From: Pelecanus crispus
Lineage: Eukaryota > Chordata > Aves > Pelecaniformes > Pelecanidae
Direction of reading: 5' to 3'
NCBI RefSeq assembly: GCF_030463565.1
Contig: NC_134675.1
Span: forward strand, 12,297,862 to 12,361,861
Length of the DNA: 64,000 bases
The notes beneath the pieces were generated by a model. It saw only the letters and a program-made list of their open reading frames with translations, was not told the DNA's origin and searched no databases. The translations under genes were made by a program, and so were the position numbers. Positions 1 to 12,000 of the stretch are shown here, piece after piece (positions within the stretch are counted from its first letter, which is position 1; the number at the start of each line of letters is the position of its first letter).

Positions 1-72
1 GAGAGAGGGAGGGGGTAACTTCCCACGCACAGTCCCTTGTGTGCGTCACCAGCCCATTGTCTCCCCATGCAG

Positions 73-3000
73 GGGTGCAGAGCCGTGGAGCCCATTGTCT
101 CTTCAGCCAAGACCATGCTGGAGAGCTCTGCCGGCCTCATCCAGACCGCCCACTCTCTGGCTGTCTACCCCAAGGACCCACCGCAGTGGTCGGTGCTGGC
201 CAGCCACTCTCGCATCGTCTCAGACTCCATCAAGAAGTTGATCACCAACATGAGCTGAGGCAAGTCCTGCCCACTTGGCCATGGCCCTGTTCCCACTGGT
301 GGGTATCTCTGCTCAGGCTTACTCCAAGTGAGCATCCCCAGGAATGTTTTGGCTCATCTTCTCCTCGGCCGCTGCCGGGGGGAGGCAAGGGATGGGATGG
401 AAGATGCCATCCCTCGTCCTGTACGGGAGCTGCTCCTCCAGCCCTGACACAGGTTGATGGGGACGCGTGCCGGTGTGCCTGGGCTCTGACACCGGGTTGC
501 CCCCAGCCTAGGAGAAAGGGGTCCTGCCCCTCGCCAGCACCAGCTGAGGCCAGGGGTGAAGGGGTGGCATAGCGCCTGCTAGCGCCAGGCTGATCCATCT
601 GTCACGCAGGGACAAAGCTCCAGGACAGCGGGAGTGTGATGAGGCCATCAAGGTGCTGAACAGATGCATGCGGGAGATGGACCAGGCCTCCCTCGCTGCC
701 ATCAGCCAGCAGCTGGCCCCCCGAGAAGATATCTCCCACGAGGTGGGTTGAGGACATGCTGCTGCAAGCTCAGCTGGGGCGGATGTCCTTCCCCCTGGCT
801 CCCAGCAGCACACAGTGACCCCGACCCCACTGCAGCCTCATGCGATGCCCTCTCTGCGACAGGCTTTGCACAACCAGATGATCACGGCTGTTCAGGAGAT
901 CAGCAACCTGATCGAGCCTGTGGCCAGCACGGCACGGGCCGAGGCCTCACAGCTGGGGCACAAGGTAATGTGGGGACGGGGATGGGGAGCTTCTGACGAG
1001 GCACTCGGTGCACGTGGAGGAGCTCGCGGCAGGAGGAGAGGCATGAGGCAGCTGGGGCTGGAAGCTGCTGGCGCTGATGCTGCTCTTCCCTAGGTGTCCC
1101 AGATGGCTCAGTACTTTGAGCCTCTCATTATAGCGGCTATTGGCACTGCCTCCAAAACACTCAACCACCAGCAGCAGATGAACCTCCTGGACCAGACCAA
1201 AACGTTGGCTGAGTCCGCCCTGCAGATGCTGTATACGGCCAAGGAGGCCGGTGGGAACCCAAAGGTGAGCAGGAGGGGCACATGTCAACAGCATGCTCCC
1301 CTTCATGCGTGGGTGCCACATACGCGTATGCCAGATATGGAAGCCTGGCTGGGGCTGCTGTAAGTGTGCGGCATCCCCGGTGGGAGGGGAGCTGCTGCCT
1401 GTTTTCCCTTACTCTGGCTCATCTTTGCAGCAAGCTGCCCACACCCAGGAGGCTCTGGAGGAGGCCATGCAGATGATGAAGGAAGCGGTGGAGGACCTGA
1501 CCACCACCCTGAACGAGGCAGCCAGCGCTTCGGGTGTTGTGGGGGGCATGGTGGACTCCATCACCCAGGCCGTCAACCAGGTGAGGGGAGCACAGAGAGG
1601 ACCCGGCTAGGGCTGTGGGTGGAGGAGAGGAAGAGTCAGTCAAACCCTACAAGGTCTCTGGGCTGGGGCTGGAGCCAGACTCTCCTGATGGTCTCTTGCA
1701 GCTGGATGAGGGGCCGATGGGCGAGCCAGAGGGGACCTTTGTGGACTACCAGACCACGATGGTGAAGACTGCTAAGGCCATCGCAGTGACTGTGCAGGAG
1801 ATGGTGGGTGCAAGCAAGCCTGTCACCATAGAAAGCGGTGCCTGCCACCCAGGCAGGGCAGCCACCCTCCTTGCTTGCCTGTCCCAGTGTAGGGCCCCTC
1901 TACCTCCTGCTCTTCTTCCATTGGCAGGTCACTAAATCCACCACCAACCCAAATGAGCTGGGCATACTGGCCAACCAGCTCACCAACGACTATGGGCAGC
2001 TGGCACAAGAGGCCAAGCCGGCTGCACTCACCGCCGAGAATGAGGAGGTGCGAGCGTGGGGTGTGCCATGGGGCAGAGCAGGATCTGCTGGGGCATGAGA
2101 GCAGAGGACGGGGGCACTCAAACTTCCCATTGGAGCTGGGGGCAGGCAGCATTCAGACCTCCCTTGCAACACGGTGTGGAAATGCAGAGTAAAGCCGTGT
2201 TTCCTTTTTCCTCCTGAGTTGGGAGGACTGGGAGAGAGGAGCTGGGTGGGGGTGGCTGGTGTTTCCCAGCGGGTATCACAGATGCAGGGCTTAGTTCCCT
2301 GCTGGCGCTCTCACACACATGTTCCCCTCTAGATCGGCTCCCACATCAAGTGCCGGGTGCAGGAGCTGGGTCACAGCTGTGCTGCCCTGGTCACTAAGGC
2401 TGGAGCCCTGCAGTGCAGCCCCAGCGATGCCTACACCAAGAAGGAGCTGATAGAGAGCGTGCACAAGGTTTCTGAGAAGGTGAGCAGCCCAGAGAGAGGT
2501 GTGATGGCATGGCGAGGTGGGAGGGATGCTGAATTGAGCCACGTGCCCTTGGAGCCACTGCGATGGGTTCTCCCCTGGTCCTGTTGGGCTCTGTCGACTC
2601 TCTCAGCCATGCTTGCCCTGGCCTGATTCAGCTGATGGGGTGGAGGATGGATCCCCCTCTCCAGGCACTTGTAACAGCAGCTGGTGCTGTGATGGGTGAG
2701 TGCGACATCCAGGTGCTGCCTGCTGACATGCCGATGATGTCCTGCCAGGGAAGACTAATCTACGCACTGGTGGCAGCCCAAGGCCCTCCAAATCAGCTCT
2801 TGCAGTGGTGGATGTAGCATTTGCTGCGTCTCTAGCCAGCCTGCAGCTCATGCTGGGTGATTGATCTCTCCTGTACCTTTTGCTGTCATGGTGGAAAGCA
2901 TCCTGTCTGTCAGTCAATCTAAAGAGCACACTTTTGAATAACAGACAAAAATAATGGCTAAAAAACTCTAGTTGATAAGGATAGAGCAGTAATGCTTGTA

Positions 3001-6000
3001 AGCAAGGTTACAAAAGCAAAACAAACACTTGTTCGTAGTGCCTGGCATGTGTCTGCATGCTCAGGGCCCTCCTGCAGGTCCTTCCTTTCCAAGATTGCTT
3101 TCCATCAGGAAACATGTTCTCCTATGAGTGCTTGCCCAAGTACAGAAATTGAGTTGAGCAGTTAAAGAAGGAATGAGCTGCGATGTTCTGATGCCCATCG
3201 TGCAAACCTTATTCATTTGGAAACTAACAGAGTCCAATATCTCCTGGACCCCCAAACACAATAGGTACAAGGTAAAAATATGGAAGCTAAGAAGGGGTGT
3301 CCAGACCACATGATTCCCAATTCCCCTCCTTGGTGTGAAGCAGCTCCGTCCTGGGGAGGTGTCAGGGGAGGTGTCAGAGGAGGTGTGCGGTAGGGGTTGC
3401 CTGAACCTGCTCTGCTACCCCAGTCACCCTGCTCATACCCTGCAGGTGTCTCACATGCTGGCAGCCCTACAGGCTGGGAACCACGGGACACAAGCCTGCA
3501 TCACAGCAGCCAGCGCCATCTCTGGCATCATTGCTGACCTCGATACCACCATCATGTTTGCCACGGCAGGAACCCTCAATCGGGAGAACTGAGAGATCTT
3601 CACTAACCACAGGTACCTGGGTGCCTCGTCCAGCCTCTGCTCAGCCAGAGACAGGGGGGCAGGCCGTGTCCTGCAGTCTCCTGTCTTTCTGAGCTGTGGA
3701 CCAGCCCCAAGGAGAGCTGCAAGTTCAGGTCATGCTGGCTCTGTTTCCCCTCCAGCTCATACATACAGAAGGCAGGGTCTAGAGTCTCTCTACACCCCAA
3801 GGAGCATGTGCAGAGGCCTGTGTCCTCTCTGATTCTCTTCTTCTCCCTAGGGAGGGCATCTTGAAGACAGCCAAGGCACTGGTGGAGGACACCAAGGTGC
3901 TGGTGCAGAATGCCATAGCCAGCCAGGAGAAGCTAGCCCAGGCTGCCCAGTCCTCAGTGTCCACCATCACCCACCTGGTGGAAGTGGTGAAGCTGGGTGC
4001 TGCCAGCCTGGGATCTGAAGACCCGGAGACTCAGGTGGGATGGGGTGTGTGGGGTGAACAGAGGCTGCTCATAGCTTGCTTGAAGGGGCTGAGGGTTGAA
4101 GGTGTTGTGTGGTGCTCTGGGCTGGACTCTGCGTGTTGTGGAGAGGGCTGGTTGGGCTTTGGCTGGTGCTGGCTGAGCTGGACTCCGTGTATACTGTGTG
4201 CCCTGGGGTGTCCAAATTTCCCACTGCTGGGCCACACCAGCCCCAGCCTGAGTGTAACCATAGCCAAGCTGTTGCCCTGGTCTTGTTCTCCCCCAGGTGG
4301 TCCTGATCAATGCTGTGAAGGATGTGGCCAAGGCACTTGGGGACCTGATCAGTGCCACCAAGGCAGCTGCTGGCAAAGTTGGGGATGACCCTGCTGTCTA
4401 CCAGCTGAAGAACTCTGCCAAGGTCTGAGCTGGACGTGATGGGAAGGAGGGGATGGGGCAGGGGGGCTTCTCTGCCTGCCTGGGGGTGGGAGGACAACTG
4501 GGGGGCAGTCAGGGCAAGGGGGTAGGAAGGGGCACATAAAAGGTGGAGCACAACATGCAGAGGAGGCATTGATGGGAGAACAAGATGAGGTGGTGTGAGT
4601 GGAGTATGGGGATGGGGCAGTTTTGGACCAAACCACGAGGGAGGGACAGGTGCTGGCAGCAGCCCAGAGCTTGCATGGGGCTTCACCTGGTGCTCTTCTC
4701 CCTTCCATAGGTGATGATGACGAATGTCACTTCCTTGCTGAAGACTGTGAAGGCCATCGAGGACGAGGCCACCAAGGGAACGCAGGCGCTGGAGGCCACG
4801 ATAGAGCACATACGCCAAGAGCTGGCAGTGAGTACAGCCGCAGTGGCGTGGCTGCTGTCCCACCCGCCGGCTGCCCCCACACCTCACTGCCACCTCTCGC
4901 CTTGCAGGTCTTCTCCTCCCCTGTGCCTCTTGCCAAGGTCTCCACCCCGGAGGACTTCATCCGTATGACGAAAGGCATTACGATGGCCATGGCCAAAGCG
5001 GTGGCCACTGGCAACTCATGTCGGCAGGAGGACGTCATCGCCACAGCAAACCTGAGCCGCTGCGCCATTGCGGATATGCTGCATGCATGCAAGGTACAGC
5101 AGGGGTCAGTAGGGGCTGTGGGTCTAGCATGTGTTTGTGGGGTGCAGCGTGTACCCTGCAGGGGAGGTGCCTGGATATGAATTGGGGTTCACTGTCTCCG
5201 GGTTTCAGGAAGCCACCTACCACCCAGAGGTGAGCAGGGACGTGCAGCAGCGGGCGCTGCGCTTTGGCAATGAGTGCACCAATGGCTACCTGGAGCTGCT
5301 GGAGCATGTGCTGGTGGTGAGTGTCCCTGCCCCGGTTCCCAGGGTGGGCAGAGGCTGCCCGTGGATGCCAGGGTGCTCCCAAACCCCCAAGGTCCTCTGG
5401 GTTCTGCACCTCCTCCCACTGAGGTCTTTGCACAGCCCCCTTCACTGGCTGTGCTGGCACAGCACATGGCTGAGCCCCTGCCATGGAAGCAGATGTCGGA
5501 GAGATGAACAGGCTCTGAAGAAAGGTATTTGGCTAACAACAGATGGAGATTAACTGGCTGTAAACAGGTGGAAGCTGGAAATTCGACAACACAGGAGCAA
5601 AATCCTGAAGCGGCTTCCAGTGAGCGTGGTGGGAATAAGAGACTTCAGCCAGTGGGAGAGGAGCAGTGCCCCGTGATGGCAGAGGTGATGACTGCAAGCA
5701 CCAGTTGTACCCTTTTGATCCAGTCTTCCTCTAGCTTAGTCCTGAGGACTTCAGCTGGCTGCTTTAATTAACTGTCCTACAAGATGAGTGTAGTTTACAA
5801 GAAGCAAATTAAGACCAGATTAACCAAGAGAGTGGTAGAAAGGATCCAGTGAGATCCTCCCAGCAGTTTGCATTCTTGGCGAGATCACAGAGGTGGAGTC
5901 AAAGGCACTGGAGGGACGCACAGACCTACACCCGCAGAGCTACAAGAGCCCTCGAACCTGGGGTCAGGACAAAGACTGAGGGCGAGTCACCTCTGCAGCA

Positions 6001-9000
6001 GGGTTTCACTAAGCTGGTTAGAAGGGCTTGGTAAGAGTGTGCCATTCAGGTTCACCAGATACAAGGCAGTGGAGCTCAGACTGTGGTTTCCCACAGGGAA
6101 TAAGCCCCTTTAGGCAGAGGGTAACCAGCGCTGGCAGCACAAAGAGAAGGTGGGCAGGAATCAATGGCTAGAAATTGAAGCTGGGTGGAGGGGAGGTCAA
6201 AGGATGGTTTTATCCAAAGGAGGTAACCACTGGGGTACAGTTCCAAGGGGAACAGTGAGTTTTCAGTCCTCTGCATCTAGATCAAATGTCTGTCTGGAAG
6301 ATGATTTAGCCGCACTTAAGTTAGAATCATAGAATCGTTTAGGTTGGAAAAGACCTTTAAGATCATCCAGTCCAACCATTAACCTAACATTACCAAGTCC
6401 ACACTAAACCAATTAAGAGTAGACTAGACTAAACCATGTCCCAAAGTGCCACGTCTACCCGTTTTTTGAACACTTCCAGGGATGGTGACTCCACCACCTC
6501 TCTGGGCAGCCTGTTCCAATGCTTGACTACCCTTTCTGTGAAGAAAATTTTCCTAATATCCAATCTAAACCTCCCCTGGCGCAGCTTGAGCCCATTTCCT
6601 CTTGTCCTATCGCTAACTACTTGGGAGAAGAGACCAACACCCACCTCACTACAACCTCCTTTCAGGCAGTTGTAGAGAGCAATAAGGTCACCCCTCAGTC
6701 TCCTCCAGACTAAACAACCCCAGTTCCCTCAGCCACTCCTCATAAGGCCTGTGCTCCAGACCCTTCACCAGCTTCGTTGCCCTTCTCTGAACATGCTCCA
6801 GCACCTCAATGTCTTTCTTGTATTGAGGGGCCCAAAACTGGACACAGTATTCCAGATGCGGCCTCAGCAGCGCCGAATACAGGGGGACAATCACCTCCCT
6901 GCTCCTGCTGGCCACACTGTTCCTGATACAAGCCAGGATGCTGTTGGCCTTCTTGGCCACCTGGGCACACTGCTGGCTCATGTTCAGCTGGCTGTCTACC
7001 AACACCCCCAGGTCCTTTTCAGCCAGGCAGCTTTCCAGCCACTCTTCCCCAAGCCTGTAGCGTTGCATGGGGTTGTTGTGACCCAAGTGCAGGACCCAGC
7101 ACTTGGCCTTGTTAAACCTCATACAGTTGGCCTCGGCCCATCGGTCCAGCCTGTCCAGGTCCCTCTGCAGGGCCATCCTACCCTCCAGCAGATCGACACT
7201 CCCACCCAGTTTGGTGTCATCTGCAAACTTAGTGAGGGTGCACTCAATCCCCTCATCCAGATCATCGATAAAGATATTAAACAAGGCTGGCCCCAAAACT
7301 GAGCCCTGGGGAACGTCGCTCGTGACCGGCCGCCAACTGGACTTAACTCCATTCACCACTACTCTCTGGGCTCGGCCACCCAACCAGTTTTTTATCCAGC
7401 GAAGACTACGCCCGTCCAAGCCATGAGCCACCAGCTTCCTTAGGAGAATATTATGGGAGACTGTGTCAAAGGCTTTACTGAAGTCCAGGTAAATGACATC
7501 CACAGCCTTTCCTTCATCCACCAGGCGGGTCACCAGGTCATAAAAGGAGATCAGGTTGGTCAAGCAGGACCTGCCTTTCATGAACCCATGCTGGCTGGGC
7601 CTGATCCCCTGGTTGACCTGCACTTGCCTGTTGAGTTCACTCAAGATGAACCACTCCATAATCTTTCCCGGCACCGAGGTCAGGCTGACAGGCCTGTAGT
7701 TCCCCGGGTCCTCCTTCCGGCCCTTCTTGTAGATGGGTGTCACATTGGCAAGCCTCCAGTCATCAGGGACCTCCCCTGTTAACCAGGACTGCTGATAGAT
7801 GATGGAGAGTGGCTTGGTGAGCTCCTCTGCCAGCTCCCTCAGTACTCTCGAGTGGATCCCATCTGGCCCCATAGACTTATGAGCATCCAGGTGGTGTAGC
7901 AGGTCATTAACTGCTTCCTCCTGGATTATGGGGGCTCCATTCTGCTCCCCGTCCCTGTCTCCCAGCTCAGGGGGCTGAATACCCTGGGGATGACTGGTCT
8001 GGCTATTAAAGGCAGAGGCAAAGAAGGCATTAAGTAGCTCAGCCTTTTCCTCATCCTTGGTGACAATGTTCCCCCCCGCATCCAGCAAAGGATGGAGATT
8101 CTCCTTGGCTCTCCTTTTATTGTTGATATACTTATAAAAACATTTTTTATTATCTCTTACAACAGTGGCCAGATTGAGTTCTAGCTGGGCTTTTGCTTTT
8201 CTAATTTCCTCCCTGCATGACCTAACAAGATCCCTGTACACCTCCTGAGTTGCCCGCCCCTTCTTCCAAAGGTGGTAGACTGTCCTTTTTTCCCCTGAGT
8301 CCCAGCAAAAGCTCCCTGTTCAGCCAGGCCGGTCATCTTCCCCGCCGGTTGGTCTTACAGCACACGGGGACAGCCTGCTCCTGCGCCCTTAAGATTTCCT
8401 TCTTGAAGAACACCCAGCCTTCCTGGACCCCTTTGCCTTTCAGGACTGCCTCCCAAGGGACTTTCCCAACCAGGGTCCTGAACAGGCCAAAGTCTGCCCT
8501 CCGGAGGTCCATGGTAACAGTTTTGCTGCCCCTCCTCTTTACATCACCAAGAATCGAGAACTCTATCATATCGTGGTCACTAAGCCCAAGACGGCCTCCG
8601 ACCACGACATCTCCCACAAGCCCTTCTCTGTTTGTAAACAGCAGGTCAAGCGAGGCACCTCCCCTGGTAGGCTCGCTTACCAGCTGCATCAGAAAGTTAT
8701 CCTCCACACACTCTAGGAACTTCCGAGACTGTTGCCTCTCTGCTGTGTGGTATTTCCAGCAGATGTCCGGCAAGTTGAAGTCCCCCACAAGAACAAGGGC
8801 TGGAGACTGCGAGACTTCTGCCAGCCACTTGTAGAACGCTTCATCTATCTCTACATCCTGGTTGGGTGGTCTGTAGCAGACTCCCAACAGTACATCTGCC
8901 TTGTTGGCCTTCCCCCTCATCCTTACCCATAAGCACTCGACCTTATCATCACCACTGTCGAGCTCTATACAATCAAAACACTCCCTAACATACAGAGCCA

Positions 9001-12000
9001 CCCCACCGCCTCTCCTTCCCTGCCTATCCCTTCTGAAGAGCTTATAGCCATCCAATGCAGCACTCCAGTCATGAGAGTCGTCCCACCACGTTTCCGTGAT
9101 GGCGACTATGTCATAGCCATCCTGCTGCACAAGGGCTTCCAGCTCCTCCTGTTTGTTGCCCATGCTGCGTGCATTGGTGTACATGCACTTGAGATGGGCT
9201 CCGTCTGGGTCGTCGCATTCCTTCTGGTGGAGGCTTTCGGGCGAGTGGTAACCATAGCTGCCAGGTATTCTCCTGGGAGGGCGATGACCACTGCCTGAGT
9301 GCCCCTTTGGAACTAGGGGGGGGACACTTGCCCTTCCCCGCACGCCCTGTCCACGCAAACTGATGCGCTACGCCCTGTTTACCAGTCCTGATCGTTCGCG
9401 CTCCCTGGGGGCTGCTTTTATAGGTGGTGGGGGGTTTGGGCGCCATCACTCCTGTCCCCGCCCATGCTGCGTCAGAGCTGCTGCACGTCAGCAGCTCGCC
9501 CTTTCCCGCTCTTCCCTGCTCTAGGCAGGGGGCTGGGCTGCCTGCTCTCGCCCTGCGCTTTTTGCCGCCTTAGCAAGGGTGCCCCGGAACAAGCGTCCGC
9601 TCCGGAGCCCTTCACCTCGGTGACTGTTATCGAAGCCAAGGCTGTAGTGCTAAGGAAAAATTCTCTGGCTGACCTGTTGTTAACAGATGATTGGGCTAAT
9701 GACTTACTGCGGCAGTGCCTGAGGTCAGCCTAGTTGCAGGAACACGCTGTTCTGCTGTATTTTGGGTGTAACCGTCCAGCTGCCATGTGGCATCTCTTGA
9801 ATATCATACATGTGGTACATCCCCTGAAACATTCACTGGAGGTGCATCTTAGTAACCTCATAGCTTCTAGGCTGCCTTCAGCTCCCGATAGAGATCATCC
9901 AGCAGTTTTAAACATGTCATTGGAGCAGACAGCAGACTTAATGTGGCATTTTGTCTGGATGCGGTTATGAGGGCAAACCGTCTGTCACTGTGTGCCATCA
10001 GCTTGGGGACTCCGAGCCACATGCAGCTCTAGTGACTTTGCTGGGATGGCCCCACACAAACGAGTCCAGAATAAAGTCACAACCCCCCCAGCCTCCACAG
10101 CACTCTGGCCTGCAAAGGCAGGAATGAAGCACGTGGGTCACATTTATCAGAGGGCAGCAGGTTCCTGGAAAGCCATGAGCAGGAAGGATGTAGGGGAATA
10201 GGAAGGGAGATGGCAGATGCGATGCTGCCTCACTCCCTGGCAGCAGCAAGACCATTGCTGTACATTGGGTCCACATGGGAACTAGCACCTTGCATGGAGC
10301 GTGAACAAGCATGGTTAGGGTTTGAGAAAGGGGGTTATTTGACTTGGGATGGAAAACATGGCTCCCAGCAGAAGAGTGGGAAAGCCTGCATATTTCATTG
10401 GGGAGGGGAAGGAATTCAAACCTCCACAGGGACTTGGTAACGATTAGGTCTCTCTCTTCAAAAGCAGAGAGATCCGGTGGCTGAAAACCACAGTGAAGCA
10501 ATTCAGGGTGGGGAGAAATAAGGTGCAAAGGGGGGTGAGGAGGAGAGTGGCTCTGTGGCTGCTCTGGGTGTAGGTGGCTCCTCCAGCCCCAGGAGCCCCT
10601 GGGTCTGGGCAGCCAGCCTCCTCTGGGTGCCCTGGCTCCCCTGGCCCTGCCAAGGCTGAAGTATGAGCTAACGCTGGCAGCATGGCTCCCCACCCAGGGC
10701 CTCTGATCCTTCATTCCCACCTCTCCTCTTGGCTGCCCTTCACCCCCCACCAGAGAGCACCCACCTTCCTGTGCTCCCCATCCCCAGCACCCATGTTTCC
10801 CAGCTGGGGCATTCACTGCTGCCTTCTCTCTCTTCTCCCTCCCTCCCTCCCTGTCAGCTGGTGACTAAGGCAACATTGGGGTGCCTGCCGGTGTCTAACC
10901 TCAGCATGAGCCTTGCTCACGGCATGTCTGTGTGCCCAGCCCGGTGCTGGGGTGGCACTTGGGTGTGTCTGCAAGGACCCCAGGGTCCATGTGTGCGTGT
11001 GCATGTGTACTCACACCTGCTCTAACTGATGGGGTGGCTGCTGCCTGTGCGGTGTGAGTCGGGCCAGCAGTGAGCTCTGCTTGTGCATATAGACCCTGCA
11101 TGTGTGCATACGCATGTGCCATAGTATGTGCATGCCTGCCCTGGTGAAGGACCCCTGTGGCTCTGCCTGCCACCTTGTGCTGGTGGGGCCAGCCCTCCTG
11201 GGCTGGGATGTGGCTCCAGGGTACCCCCCTTGCCCAGCTTGTGTTTGTATGTTTGCAGACAAACCTCCAAAATGGGGACACTGAGGGGGAAATGCTTCTG
11301 GAGCTTGAAATACTTCTCTTTTTTTTTTTTTTTTTTTGGGGGGGTGGGGATGGTTGGGGGGCAGAAATCCTGGAGGGGGTAGCCACTGAGTGCTTGCACT
11401 GAGGAAGACTTGCACTGAGGGACTTGTGTCTACAAGATGTCCCAGAAGCTGTGGATGCTCATCCCATCCTCAGGCAAGAGGAGACCAGACAGGGTCACTC
11501 AAGGAAGCATTGTAGACAATGCCCAATACATACACACCTGCAGTGGGGCTGGGGGATCCCACTCTCCTTCCCTGGGGAGCGCACCCCGAACAGGCCAGTG
11601 GGCCCCCCCCTTTTCCAGGTGCTTACCTCTGCTCCTTCCCCACAGATCCTGCAGAAGCCAACTCACAAGCTGAAGCAGCAGCTGGCAGGCTACTCCAAGC
11701 ATGTGGCCAGCTCCGTCACCGAGCTCATTCAAGCAGCCGAGGCCATGAAAGGTAAGGAAAGGTCCTGCTCAAGGGGGCAGGACTAAGGACTGAGATTAGG
11801 GTGGAGGGTTCAGCAGCTGCTGGAGGAGGTAGGGCAAGTCAGAAATGAGGTTGCATGCAGGTTTAATGTGCCTTGCTTCCTGGTTTTTCTAGGGACGGAG
11901 TGGGTTGACCCAGAAGACCCCACAGTCATCACTGAGAATGAGCTGCTGGGGGCAGCGGCTGCCATTGAGGCTTCAGCCAAGAAGCTGGAGCAGCTGAAAC

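Noticed and set aside
11011-11415. Long open frames on the minus strand in TLN1 intron 14
   Set aside because: They run through the T/G homopolymer and GT-rich sequence, have low-complexity lysine and proline runs and no known domain.
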